A stretch of DNA of 64,000 bases from Ereboglobus sp. (GCA_029974595.1 JARKRC010000046.1:47081-111080); one strand, 5' to 3'; positions 35,766 through 44,376 are shown, counted from the first letter of the stretch. Notes: generated by a model from the letters alone, not told the origin. Translations and numbers: made by a program.

Positions 35766-37208
35766 ATGGAATATTTCGACGCAGTTTTCTCCAACATCTG
35801 GTCAATCTCGCTCGCCATCGTTTTTCTTGGCCTGTCGATTTTTGTGCATGAGCTGGGGCACTTTCTCGCCGCCCGCAAACGCGGCATGAAGGTCGAGCGC
35901 TTTTCGATTGGCTTCGGCCCGAAGATCGTCTCGTGGACCGGCAAGGACGGCGTCGAATACCGCCTCTCCTGGCTGCCGCTCGGCGGCTACGTCGCCCTCC
36001 CGCAACTCGCCGACATGGGCGCGATCGAGGGCGAGGCCAAGACCGACGTTTCCAAACTGCCGCCCATCTCCTACACGACCAAGGTCATCGTCGCCTCCGC
36101 CGGCGCGTTCTTCAACGTGCTCTTCGCGTTTCTCCTCGCCACCATCGTGTGGATCGTCGGCCAGCAAGTCGCCGTCGAGGAGCAAACCGGCGTCATTGGC
36201 AGCGTGCGTCAGACCGTTGAAACCAGCGACGGCAAAACCGTTCCCGGTCCCGCTTTTGCCGCCGGCCTCAAGGCGGGCGACACCGTCCTCGCCGTTGACG
36301 GCAAAGCCGTTTCCACCTTCACCGACATCTATGAGCGCATCGTCCTCGGCTCCGGTCGCGACGAAAACGGCGAGCCGCGCGTCGCGCTCTCCGTTAAGCG
36401 CGGTGACGCGACGTTCGACATCAACGTGAGCCCCGTTTACGTGACAAACGACCGCATCCGCGAAATCGGCATTTCACTTTCCGCAAAAATCATCGCCGCC
36501 GAAATCATTCCCGATTCCGCCGCAGCCGCCGCCGGGCTCAAGGCGGGCGACATCCTCACGCATATCGACGGCGCTCCCATCACCAGTCCCGGCGTCATCC
36601 GCGAACACGTTGCGCTCACCAAGGAGAACCCCGTCATCATCTCTTATGTCCGCGACGACAAGCCCGGCACGCTCACCCTCGTGCCCCGCTACGAAAACAA
36701 TCCCGACACCAGCGAGCGCGCCTACCTTATCGGCATCAAGCAAGCCTTCGCGCTCACGCCTTCCACCGCGCACATTCCGCCTTGGACGCAAATCGTGAAC
36801 GTCGTCACGCGCACGTGGAGCACGCTCGCGAGCCTCGTGAATCCACGCTCCGACATCGGCCTCGACAAAATGAGCGGTCCCATCGGCATCGTCACCCTCA
36901 TCAGCAGCGCGGCGAAGTCCGACATCGTCGTCGTCTTTTCGCTCCTCGTGCTGATAAACGTGAGTCTCGCCATCTTCAACATGCTGCCGATTCCGGTGCT
37001 CGACGGCGGTCACATTCTTTTCGCGACGATAGGAAAACTCCGCGGACGCCCGCTGCCCGCGAGCTTCATCATGACCACGCAAAGCGTCTTCATGATCCTG
37101 CTCTTTTCGATGATGATCTACGTGAGTTTCTTCGACGTGCGCCGCAATCTCCCGCAAACAAAAGCGCCCCCCGTCCCCGTCGAAGCGCAGCCGGCGCCCG
37201 AGAAATAA
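35766..37208 (+). CDS. rseP: RIP metalloprotease RseP (site-2 protease)
   Basis: Intramembrane zinc protease that cuts anti-sigma factors and signal peptides. Zinc site HELGH at residues 28-32 in the first helix, PLGGYVAL, then two PDZ domains (AAGLKAGDTVLAVDGKAV... and AAGLKAGDILTHIDGAPI), and the third zinc ligand in NMLPIPVLDGGH. 480 residues, near E. coli RseP length, with a Pro-rich basic tail. The cdsA-dxr-rseP order is the conserved one. ATG at 35766. Confidence 0.95.
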   Translation: MEYFDAVFSNIWSISLAIVFLGLSIFVHELGHFLAARKRGMKVERFSIGFGPKIVSWTGKDGVEYRLSWLPLGGYVALPQLADMGAIEGEAKTDVSKLPPISYTTKVIVASAGAFFNVLFAFLLATIVWIVGQQVAVEEQTGVIGSVRQTVETSDGKTVPGPAFAAGLKAGDTVLAVDGKAVSTFTDIYERIVLGSGRDENGEPRVALSVKRGDATFDINVSPVYVTNDRIREIGISLSAKIIAAEIIPDSAAAAAGLKAGDILTHIDGAPITSPGVIREHVALTKENPVIISYVRDDKPGTLTLVPRYENNPDTSERAYLIGIKQAFALTPSTAHIPPWTQIVNVVTRTWSTLASLVNPRSDIGLDKMSGPIGIVTLISSAAKSDIVVVFSLLVLINVSLAIFNMLPIPVLDGGHILFATIGKLRGRPLPASFIMTTQSVFMILLFSMMIYVSFFDVRRNLPQTKAPPVPVEAQPAPEK

Positions 37209-37300
37209 GCGCAAGAGGCGCGAAGGCGCTGTGCGAGCACAGCGCGAGCGAGGTGCGAGCGTCGAAACCTGAAAAGCAGGGCAAGATCGCAAACATTGGT

Positions 37301-37515
37301 GCACGCCAACGGCGTGCCATTCGTCAGCTCGGAGTTGAACTTCGCGAGACTTCGTGTATTGGATATTTGGATACAAGTGCCCTGTAGGGGCGCGACAAAC
37401 AACCCGTGCGGGCGCTTGTGGCACCCCTGCAGGGTGCATGGCAAAAACAACAAGAAACCCAAGGTCTCGCGCAGCGCTCGACCTTGGGCTGACGAATGGC
37501 ACGCCTTTGGCGTGC
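37301..37515. repeat. Composite inverted-repeat element class B, copy 2
   Basis: 215 bp with the same organisation as 6923-7128: outer GCACGCC..GGCGTGC hairpin arms (about 59 bp, inverted), and an inner GCACCCCTGCAGGGTGC hairpin. It follows rseP and its right arm runs into the first long direct repeat. Confidence 0.75.
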
Positions 37516-37694
37516 TCGGCTTGCCAAGAAACAAACAGCGATTCGACAACGTTTCCTCGAAAATCTAAATTTCCAAACCGGGTTGCAAAGGGAGTCGATC
37601 ATTGACAATCAACGCAATAAGGCATCTATGTCTGACATGTTCGCTCCCCTCCAACCCGAACCCGTTTTGGCTTCATAACACTGTTAGGCAAAAG
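37499..37694 (+). repeat. Long direct repeat, copy 1, ahead of a small lipoprotein gene
   Basis: 196 bp, clearly homologous to 38643-38836. It starts in the right end of the class B element and ends one base before the next start codon; GTTAGGC stands 4 bases before that ATG. Its translated shadow (TINAIRHLCLTCSLPSNP) is matched by TTNAIRKSYRTCSSPSNP in the second copy. Confidence 0.8.
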
Positions 37695-38060
37695 ATGAGA
37701 ATTGCGTTGATTATCCTTTCATTCGCACTCGCCACCTTGACCGGATGCAATTCGCTAGAGCGAAATAGGTCCGTCCAAAAGAAGTCGCTTGAAGCTCTTA
37801 TCGATGCCGCGCCAGTTGGAATCAGCCACGACCTTGCTCGCGCCCACATCCAGGGTCGGGGATGGAAGATCACCTCGGACACAAAGTATACGAACAATTG
37901 GCCAGATCCTCGCCAGACGGCCGAGATCGATTCGTTGATTACTGTGACTTTGCCGTCTCGCGTCGGTGTTCCGTTTAGGATTCTTGTCTTCGGATACATC
38001 GGCCTGAAAGACGGAAAGGTGGTTCGCCATTTGGTTCGGGTTGAAGAGAACGCGCTATGA
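37695..38060 (+). CDS. Small lipoprotein of unknown function
   Basis: 121 residues. Signal peptide with lipobox LTGC (ALIILSFALATLTGCNS). The mature part has no family I recognise (SLEALIDAAPVGISHDLARA, FGYIGLKDGKVVRHLVRV). Lower GC than the flanking rseP. ATG at 37695 directly after the long repeat. Its stop overlaps the start of a 33-residue ORF by ATGA. Confidence 0.75.
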   Translation: MRIALIILSFALATLTGCNSLERNRSVQKKSLEALIDAAPVGISHDLARAHIQGRGWKITSDTKYTNNWPDPRQTAEIDSLITVTLPSRVGVPFRILVFGYIGLKDGKVVRHLVRVEENAL

Positions 38061-38158
38061 AGAAAAAGCCCAACAAGGTGCCAGAGCCAACGCCGTCATC
38101 TGTCACGCCCCGTGCTGGCGCACGAGTCGCGCCAACTGCCGTCGTGGCTCATCTTTGA
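38057..38158 (+). CDS. 33-residue ORF with PEPTPSSVTPRA motif
   Basis: MKKKPNKVPEPTPSSVTPRA then GARVAPTAVVAHL and a stop. It overlaps the preceding lipoprotein stop by ATGA. Pro/Thr/Ser-rich with a basic start. I recall closely similar peptide strings at gene ends in other Verrucomicrobiota; that is memory, not a search. It could be a coupled peptide, or a recurring DNA element that happens to stay open. A hairpin CGTGCTGGCGCACG lies inside it. Confidence 0.45.
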   Translation: MKKKPNKVPEPTPSSVTPRAGARVAPTAVVAHL

Positions 38159-38172
38159 CATTTGCGAGAAAT

Positions 38173-38622
38173 ATGAGGCTACTCGAAACCCCTAGACGAT
38201 GGTTATCCCTCGGAATCGCTGGGACTGTGCTGATTCTTGCGCAGCCAGTTTTTAGTGTTCTGCACTATTCTTGGAATCTATCGATGGGTGCATATCCAGT
38301 AAATGCCGATTCCATAGGTATAGCCATTTATTATGAATGTATTTCTTGGGTGATATTGGCTCCTGTAGCTCTGTGCGGGCTTTGGTGGGCGGTATGGAGG
38401 TATCCTGAGACAAGGCCCATTTTCGGTTGGAATCACAAGCGTCCGATTTGGAGCGTATTTTGGACGATATTATTTTCTCTCTTGATTTTGCCATGTGTTT
38501 TCGAATTTCCAGATGCCTTTATTCGAGTGAACTTGCCAACGATCATAAATATGAGCTTATGGATTTTCCTCTTTCTCTGTTTGCGGGCCGTTGTCGTCTT
38601 CAAACGCTCACTAATGACGTAA
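38173..38622 (+). CDS. Small membrane protein of unknown function
   Basis: 149 residues with four hydrophobic segments (LGIAGTVLILAQPVFSVL, then ISWVILAPVALCGLWWAV, VFWTILFSLLILPCVFEF, SLWIFLFLCLRAVVVF). No family recognised. Markedly lower GC (AT-rich third positions) than the chromosome around, consistent with recent arrival. ATG at 38173, 14 bp after the 33-residue ORF. Confidence 0.7.
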   Translation: MRLLETPRRWLSLGIAGTVLILAQPVFSVLHYSWNLSMGAYPVNADSIGIAIYYECISWVILAPVALCGLWWAVWRYPETRPIFGWNHKRPIWSVFWTILFSLLILPCVFEFPDAFIRVNLPTIINMSLWIFLFLCLRAVVVFKRSLMT

Positions 38623-38642
38623 AGGTGATTTGTGGTGCTTGA

Positions 38643-38836
38643 GCACGCCTTTGGTGTCCTCGGCCTGCCAAGAAACAAGTCGCGATTCGGCAATATTTCC
38701 GCAAAAATCTAAACTTCAAACCGCGTGGGAAGGGGGGCGTGCATTGACAACCAACGCAATAAGGAAATCATATCGGACATGTTCGTCCCCCTCCAATCCA
38801 AGGCCGCTTTGGCTTAATAACGCTGTTTGCCAGAAA
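38643..38836 (+). repeat. Long direct repeat, copy 2, ahead of a small membrane protein gene
   Basis: 194 bp, about four-fifths identical by eye to 37499-37694, again ending right at the next gene's ATG. The GTTAGGC of copy 1 reads GTTTGCC here. Confidence 0.8.
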
Positions 38837-39301
38837 ATGAAAACCTTCGCCAGATGTATCGGCGGTTTCGCCCTCGGCTGGCTGATTTACATGGTTGCTA
38901 TGGTGCTTACGGCTTACGACGGGGTGCTCTCGCTGATTTTCCAACCTATCATGGCAGCGCTTTTCAGTGGCCTTTTCGTTGGGGCAGCTTTTGTGGCCGG
39001 CCTGCCTTTGCGAGCGCCGAAGATACGAAAAGCGTGGAGCGGTGTCGGTTGGTGGGCTCTCCTAATTTCGCTAGCAGCCATCGGAGTGTTGATTTTCCAC
39101 AAGAACCTTGGACTTGAAGTCGAAGGCATCAATCCCGAGACGCATGAAAAGGTGAAAATGATTTCTCCGTTGGCTGGCGTTCTCACCTATTTTTTTGCCA
39201 TCTTCCCAATCGTGAATTTCCCACCAAAAAAGGCGAGCCAGACGGAGCAGACAACCCCGGGGCTGACCTCAGTCGTTAAGGAAAAGAACCCGACGCGATA
39301 G
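38837..39301 (+). CDS. Small membrane protein of unknown function
   Basis: 154 residues with four hydrophobic stretches (FALGWLIYMVAMVLTAY, LIFQPIMAALFSGLFVGAAF, WWALLISLAAIGVLIF, LAGVLTYFFAIFPIV) and a polar C-terminal tail. No family recognised. ATG at 38837 immediately follows the second long repeat, the same arrangement as the lipoprotein gene after copy 1. Confidence 0.7.
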   Translation: MKTFARCIGGFALGWLIYMVAMVLTAYDGVLSLIFQPIMAALFSGLFVGAAFVAGLPLRAPKIRKAWSGVGWWALLISLAAIGVLIFHKNLGLEVEGINPETHEKVKMISPLAGVLTYFFAIFPIVNFPPKKASQTEQTTPGLTSVVKEKNPTR

Positions 39302-39326
39302 GCTGCCGGTTCTGTCTCTCAAAAAA

Positions 39327-39356
39327 CAAAAAAGCCGGAGGCGTTGGCTCCGGCTT
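39327..39356 (-). terminator. Rho-independent terminator after the ACP gene
   Basis: On the minus strand, stem AGCCGGAG/CTCCGGCT with a 7-nt loop followed by TTTTTTGTTTTTT. It lies 40 bp past the ACP stop. Confidence 0.85.
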
Positions 39357-39396
39357 GGTTTGTTGGTTTTCGTGAAATCGCAACCGTGCGCGCGGG

Positions 39397-39654
39397 TTAT
39401 TTGCCCATCGCGGTGAACTTCGGCGTGAGATATTCCGCGCTGCTGTCGAGCGAGGCGAGTTGCATGTAATCGGACTCGGGCACCTCGATTGCATGGCGTT
39501 TGCGGAGCTCCATCACGATGTCGAGGAAATCCATCGAATCGAGCTGGAGCTGATCGCGCAGGCGCACGTCATGCTTGAGGTTGGTGAGATCTTCATCGGG
39601 CGCGATGTCCGAGATGATTTCGATCACGAGCTTTTTGCAGTCGTCTTTGGTCAT
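39397..39654 (-). CDS. Acyl carrier protein
   Basis: 85 residues, acidic, with the phosphopantetheine serine in LQLDSMDFLDIVMEL (residue about 40). Differs from housekeeping AcpP (usual DSLDTVELVM), so it may be a specialised carrier. It lies 56 bp downstream of a ketosynthase gene on the same strand, suggesting the two act together. ATG at 39654. Confidence 0.88.
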   Translation of the reverse strand: MTKDDCKKLVIEIISDIAPDEDLTNLKHDVRLRDQLQLDSMDFLDIVMELRKRHAIEVPESDYMQLASLDSSAEYLTPKFTAMGK

Positions 39655-39710
39655 GCTGGATGGGCTGTTGTGTGTTTGGAAAAAGGCTTTGCGTTTGGCG
39701 TCCGGCGGAC

Positions 39711-40946
39711 TCAGGCCGCGTAACGTTTCACGATGAGCGTGGAGTTGACTCCCAACATACCGAACGAGTTGTTCAGGATAGCGTCAACCCGTTTTGCCTT
39801 CACGGGCGCATTTAACACGAGGCCGGGCAGGGCGCACTTGGGGTCGAGGTTGTCCACATTGATGGTGGGGTGCACCATGAGATCGTCGAAACTGGGGAGA
39901 TTTCCGGCCAGTTCCAACGCTCCCGCGGCGCCCATCGCGTGGCCGATGAAGCTCTTTGTGTTGTTGATGTAGGTGTCCGGGCAGTTCTGGAAAACCGTGC
40001 GCAGGCCGTCGGCTTCCTGGATGTCGCCGAGCGGCGTGGCGGTCGCGTGCGTGTTGACGATGTGGATGTCGCGCGGCTGCAAGCCGGCGCGGCGGATCGA
40101 GGTCGCCACACACTCGGCCTGGCGCTCCGGATTGGGAAGGACGTAGTCGGAGGCGTCCGAGTTCACATGATAGCCGGCGATTTCGCCGTAGATTTTTGCG
40201 CCGCGCCTGAGGGTGTCGTCGAGGCGTTCCAGCGTGTAGAGCGCGCCGCCCTCGGAGATGACGATGCCGTTGCGGGCGAGGTCGAAGGGGCGCGAGGCTT
40301 TTTTCGGGTCGGGGTGCGAGGCGAGGGCGTTCTGGCTTTTGAACGCGGCGAAGATGCCGAAGGTGTGGATGCTTTCGCTCACGCCGCCGCAAATCGCGAG
40401 ATCGACCTCGCCGAGGCGGAGCATCTGCGCGGCGTGGATGAGGCCCATGTTGCCGGCGGCGCACGCCGCGCCGATCGTGTAGGCGGGGCCGGTGATGCCG
40501 AGGTTGAGCGACGTTTCGCCGGCGGGGTTGTTGGCGACGGTGCGCGGATTGTGGTAGTGCGACCAGAACTTCGTGTCGTAGTTGAACTTAGACAGCGAAT
40601 AAATCTCGTTTTCCGTTTCCACGTTGCCGTGCTCGGTGATGCCGATGTAGATGCCGGTGCGGTCCTTGGCGATCGACTCGGCGGCGAGTCCTGCGTCGGC
40701 GAGGGCCTCGCGGGCGCAATAAATCGAGATCGACCCGGCGCGCGTGCCGACGCGCAGCTCCTTCTTTTTCTGGTGCTTGAGCGGATCGTAATGGCAGACG
40801 CCTGCGTTGAGCGGCCCCATGTAGCGCACGTCGATGGACTCGACCCCGGCGACGCCTCCCAGGAGATTTGCGCGAAACTCGGACAAAGAGTTGCCATTGG
40901 GAGCCGTGAGGCCGATGCCTGTGATGACGATGCGAGGAAGACTCAT
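39711..40946 (-). CDS. Beta-ketoacyl-ACP synthase II-type
   Basis: Decarboxylative condensing enzyme of the KAS II fold. Catalytic Cys in GAACAAGNMGL, His in NTHATATPLGD and second His in KSFIGHAMGAAG; C-terminal NNSFGMLGVNSTLIV. 411 residues. Paired with a noncanonical ACP and no fabD or fabG, so it may be either the housekeeping FabF or part of a dedicated acyl pathway. ATG at 40946 (MSLPRIVITG), divergent from galE. Confidence 0.9.
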   Translation of the reverse strand: MSLPRIVITGIGLTAPNGNSLSEFRANLLGGVAGVESIDVRYMGPLNAGVCHYDPLKHQKKKELRVGTRAGSISIYCAREALADAGLAAESIAKDRTGIYIGITEHGNVETENEIYSLSKFNYDTKFWSHYHNPRTVANNPAGETSLNLGITGPAYTIGAACAAGNMGLIHAAQMLRLGEVDLAICGGVSESIHTFGIFAAFKSQNALASHPDPKKASRPFDLARNGIVISEGGALYTLERLDDTLRRGAKIYGEIAGYHVNSDASDYVLPNPERQAECVATSIRRAGLQPRDIHIVNTHATATPLGDIQEADGLRTVFQNCPDTYINNTKSFIGHAMGAAGALELAGNLPSFDDLMVHPTINVDNLDPKCALPGLVLNAPVKAKRVDAILNNSFGMLGVNSTLIVKRYAA

Positions 40947-41048
40947 GCGGATGAAGGTGCGGACAATGTGCAGATTGGCTTAAAAAATGGAACGAAAATA
41001 GCTAGCCAACCCCCGGATGCAATCAATACAAGTTTCACCCTCACTGAC

Positions 41049-42038
41049 ATGAATATTTTAATCGTAGGTGGAGCAGGTTACATCGGCAGCCATTGCGTGC
41101 GCCAGGTGGCCGCCGCAGGTCACCGGCCCGTGGTGATCGACAATCTCGCGTTCGGCCATCGCGCGGCCGTCGCGCCCGATGTGCCGTTTTACGACGTGAA
41201 CCTCGGCGACGAGGCGGCGGTCGGCAAAATCCTCGTCGATGAAAAAATCGACATCGTGATGCACTTTGCCGCCTTCGCCTACGTGGGCGAATCCGTGCAC
41301 GATCCGCTGAAATATTACTTCAACAATGTCGTCGCCACGCTCGGCCTCCTGCGCGCCATGCTCGCGAAAGGCGTGAAGAAATTCGTCTTTTCCTCGACCT
41401 GCGCGACCTACGGCATTCCCGAAAAAATGCCCCTCGTCGAAACCATGCCGCAGGCTCCGATCAATCCCTACGGCCAGACCAAGCTCGACGTCGAAAACGC
41501 CCTCAAGTCCCTCGCGCTCGCGCACGGCCTGAGCTTCGCGGCATTCCGTTATTTCAATGCCGCCGGCGCCGCCGAGGACGGCACGATCGGCGAAGACCAC
41601 AACCCCGAGACGCACCTGATTCCGCTCGCCATCGATGCCGCGACCGGCAAGCGCCCCCCGCTCCAACTCTTCGGCACCGACTACCCGACGCCTGACGGCA
41701 CCTGCTTGCGCGACTACGTGCACGTGGACGACCTGAGCCGCGCGCACATCGCGGTGTTCCCGAAACTCGAAACGCCCGGCGTGGGCTTCTTCTACAATCT
41801 CGGCACCGGCACTCCGACCTCGGTGCGCGAAGTCATCAAGGCCGTCGAAAAAGTGACCGGCAAAAAAGTGCCCTACACGGAGGCCCCCCGCCGCGCGGGC
41901 GATCCGCCGGCATTATATGCCGACTCGACAAAGGCGAAGACCGGGCTCGATTGGAAAGTGAAATACAACGACATCGAGTCCATCGTCGCGACCGCCTGGA
42001 AATGGCACTCCGCGCATCCGAACGGATTCGGGAAATAA
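41049..42038 (+). CDS. galE: UDP-glucose 4-epimerase
   Basis: Interconverts UDP-glucose and UDP-galactose, NAD-dependent extended SDR. NAD site VGGAGYIGSHCVRQ at residues 5-18, catalytic SSTCATYG and YGQTKLDVE (Y-x3-K). 329 residues, standard. The frame is open far upstream (from 39870, antisense to fabF) but homology begins exactly at the ATG at 41049. A GC hairpin (42052-42074, GGCCTGCG/CGCAGGCC) follows without a T-tract. Confidence 0.95.
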   Translation: MNILIVGGAGYIGSHCVRQVAAAGHRPVVIDNLAFGHRAAVAPDVPFYDVNLGDEAAVGKILVDEKIDIVMHFAAFAYVGESVHDPLKYYFNNVVATLGLLRAMLAKGVKKFVFSSTCATYGIPEKMPLVETMPQAPINPYGQTKLDVENALKSLALAHGLSFAAFRYFNAAGAAEDGTIGEDHNPETHLIPLAIDAATGKRPPLQLFGTDYPTPDGTCLRDYVHVDDLSRAHIAVFPKLETPGVGFFYNLGTGTPTSVREVIKAVEKVTGKKVPYTEAPRRAGDPPALYADSTKAKTGLDWKVKYNDIESIVATAWKWHSAHPNGFGK

Positions 42039-42172
42039 GAACTTTTCTTCCGGCCTGCGCCGAAATCGCAGGCCGCCTTGGGAGGGCGGATGTTTCAGGC
42101 GCAAGAGGTCATTTCCCGAAACATTGATTTTCATCAATGTGTTTTCGGGGCGCGCGGGGATATTTTTTCGGT

Positions 42173-42985
42173 ATGAGTGAACATGCGGCGCATCCGGTGA
42201 TTCCAGGTTCCGGCCAGAGCTTTGAAAACATGCCCGGGCATTGGGTTCTGGCCCAAATGGGCAAGCGTGTTCTTCGCCCGGGAGGCATGGAGCTCACGCG
42301 GCAGTTGCTGCAACAACTCAAGATTTCATCCGCGGACGATGTTTTGGAATTTGCGCCCGGACTGGGCGCGACCGCCCGGATCACGCTCCTCAACCGGCCC
42401 GCATCCTATACGGCGGTTGAGCGGAATCCCGATGCAGCGGCGCATATCCAGAAAATAATCGGCAGCGCGGAAAAGTATCGCTGCATTCAGGGAAGCGCCG
42501 AGTCCACCGGGCTTGGCGACGCGTCGTTTGATGTCGTCTATGGAGAGGCGATGCTGACCATGCAAAGCCACGGGATGAAATCCGCCATCATCGGCGAGGC
42601 GTCCCGCATCCTCAGGCCCAAGGGCCGCTATGGGATTCATGAAATCGCCTTTGTCCCGGAGGATGTCTCGGAGGACATCAAGCGGGAGGTGCTGCATGCG
42701 CTTTCGGGAGGCATCCGTGTTGGCGCGCGTCCGCAAACCGTTCCCGAATGGACGGCCCTGATGGAGGCCACTGGATTCCGTGTCGTGTCGGTTCAGCTTG
42801 CGCCGCTGCATTTGCTGGAGCGCAAACGCATCATCAATGACGAGGGTCTTTTCAGGACGCTCCGGTTTTTGTTCAACGTGCTCCGCACGCCGAAAGCGCG
42901 AAAACGCGTCCTGGAGATGCGCGCCATTTTCCGCCGTTACGAAGCCAACCTCCGCGCGGTGATGATCGTCGCCGAGAAAATCTAG
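42173..42985 (+). CDS. Class I SAM-dependent methyltransferase
   Basis: 270 residues. SAM motif I DDVLEFAPGLGATARITLL, motif II-like region YTAVERNPDAAAHIQK, and DASFDVVYGEAMLTMQSH as motif post-II. The substrate cannot be inferred; the Rossmann core resembles small-molecule methyltransferases. ATG at 42173. The stop codon overlaps the first base of the inverted repeat at 42984. Confidence 0.85.
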   Translation: MSEHAAHPVIPGSGQSFENMPGHWVLAQMGKRVLRPGGMELTRQLLQQLKISSADDVLEFAPGLGATARITLLNRPASYTAVERNPDAAAHIQKIIGSAEKYRCIQGSAESTGLGDASFDVVYGEAMLTMQSHGMKSAIIGEASRILRPKGRYGIHEIAFVPEDVSEDIKREVLHALSGGIRVGARPQTVPEWTALMEATGFRVVSVQLAPLHLLERKRIINDEGLFRTLRFLFNVLRTPKARKRVLEMRAIFRRYEANLRAVMIVAEKI

Positions 42986-43042
42986 GGCATTTTCAAGGAT
43001 AGTGTGGCCGAAAAGGTGGGGCGCGCTACGCCGAGCGCGCCG
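42984..43042 (+). repeat. Island-bounding inverted repeat, left
   Basis: 59 bp (AGGGCATTTTCAAGGATAGT onward to GAGCGCGCCG). The inverted partner at 44190-44247 matches at roughly 85 percent of positions by eye, including the block GGCCGAAAAGGTGGGGCGCG. Confidence 0.85.
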
Positions 43043-43234
43043 CCAACTTCACATAGGAAGCCCGGCGGGTTCGGCATTCCGGGCGCAGCGACAATCAGCC
43101 AGCCGCCCTGCCCAAAATGGCTGCACTTCGATTTGAAATGCGATAACCTGTCTCGCATTGACCCCTTTTGCTGATCTCCGAGCTTTGCCCGATTGCCTGC
43201 ATCCGCTTGTGAGGCGATGTGCTTGAAATTTTCA

Positions 43235-43663
43235 TCATTGCCTTTCCCAATTTCTTACGTCGCCCGCGACAATCCGAAACAGCGGATGCGCCTCCGGTGT
43301 CGTGACGCCGCGAGACTCGTAGTGCAACTGTGGCGCTCGCGTTCGCAGCTTTGCCCTCAAGTGCTTCCACTCGTAAAGCAACTGCCCGTTAGTCTCTGGA
43401 ATTTGCGCATGAAGCTTCCGTGGTGAAATCTTGGTGGTGTCGAATCGGTATCCACGATGCTGCGCCTCCTCGGCGATGCCAGCTAGAAACGCTGCGATAG
43501 CAGCAACCGGATCGTCCTGTGCCTGAAATCGGGCGAGCTGCGGATGATGGCGGTAGCCACGGGTCGCTCCTCTGAGAACCTTCTGCGCGAGGAGCGCCTC
43601 CCTCCAGGCAGCGACCAAACCCTTTGGATCGAGGTATCGTGGATGAACCGTCCATAATCGCAT
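43235..43663 (-). CDS. Pyrimidine dimer DNA glycosylase family protein
   Basis: 142 residues. MRLWTVHPRYLDPKGLVAAW then REALLAQKVLRGATRGYRHH, and AGIAEEAQHRGYRFDTTKI are hallmarks of the Pyr_excise family (T4 endonuclease V-like), which excises UV dimers by a Schiff-base mechanism. The C-terminal part (HYESRGVTTPEAHPLFRIV) also fits. ATG at 43663. It is the only intact gene between the island's inverted repeats and is isolated from other repair genes. Confidence 0.85.
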   Translation of the reverse strand: MRLWTVHPRYLDPKGLVAAWREALLAQKVLRGATRGYRHHPQLARFQAQDDPVAAIAAFLAGIAEEAQHRGYRFDTTKISPRKLHAQIPETNGQLLYEWKHLRAKLRTRAPQLHYESRGVTTPEAHPLFRIVAGDVRNWERQ

Positions 43664-43843
43664 CGTAGTAAGGTGTTAAAAGCAGCGTAGACATTATAGC
43701 TGCCGATGAGCGCAGGCAATGAAAGAAGTCGCTTGTCCCCTGAATGTGGGTTGTCCGTGAGGAGCGGGCCGAGCCACAAGGCTGAAGGACAAACCGTAAC
43801 AACCTGAAAATGAAGGCAAACGCATGAAAAAGACACAACACTA

Positions 43844-44075
43844 CGTATGGGACTGGATGTCCACAAGGATACGATCATGATCGCGGTGGCCGACGGCGGG
43901 AAGCTGCACGTGGCCTACGAGGCAAGGCTGACCGGCTAGGTGCTCTACCAGCGGCTGCGTCAGTTGGGTATTGCGTGGTGGTGGCACCGTCGATGACGCC
44001 GGTGGACAAGGGCAACCGCCGCAAGACCGACCGGCGCGACGCGCAGATGCTGGTCCGGTGCTTGCTCCGGGATAT
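43844..44075 (+). pseudogene. IS110-type transposase remnant
   Basis: Fragments of an IS110 N-terminal domain in broken frames: GLDVHKDTIMIAVADGGKLH, then a stop after ARLTG, then in another frame VVAPSMTPVDKGNRRKTDRR with DAQMLVRCLLRD. The rest of the transposase is missing. It is a different subgroup from the complete IS110 at 55104-56333. Confidence 0.8.
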
Positions 44076-44189
44076 TTACTCGCGGTTAAAATATTTAAAA
44101 TTTAAGTGCAGCCGTTTTTGGCGGGGCGGTTGGCGGATTGGCGGGGCGCTCGAAACACCGAAACCGCCGGGTTTATCGAGTGGCATTCA

Positions 44190-44247
44190 CGGCGCGCTCG
44201 ACGAACGCGCCCCACCTTTTCGGCCTCACTATTTTTGAAAATGCCCT
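44190..44247 (-). repeat. Island-bounding inverted repeat, right
   Basis: 58 bp, the inverted partner of 42984-43042. The 44076-44376 stretch around it has no gene; it holds this repeat and an AT-rich patch at 44090-44103. Confidence 0.85.
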
Positions 44248-44376
44248 GCACGCGATCGATCTGCACAAAACGCACTGAGCCGGAATCGGGCGGAGGCGGG
44301 ATGAATCGTTGCGGTTGATGGCGACGTATCCCGACGCACATATTCCGCTCGCGCCGGACCGACGACTTTTCATCCC

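Noticed and set aside
37660..37694. A full integron attC site
   Set aside because: GTTAGGC fits the R' core but I could not find a matching RYYYAAC partner and stem at the right distance, so only a cassette-like resemblance is claimed.
39870..42038. 722-residue frame containing galE
   Set aside because: The first part is antisense to the ketosynthase gene. GalE begins at the ATG at 41049 with its NAD-binding motif.
43483..43878. 131- to 150-residue minus-strand frames over 43389-43878
   Set aside because: They are out of frame with the glycosylase gene and run over the IS110 remnant; no family features.
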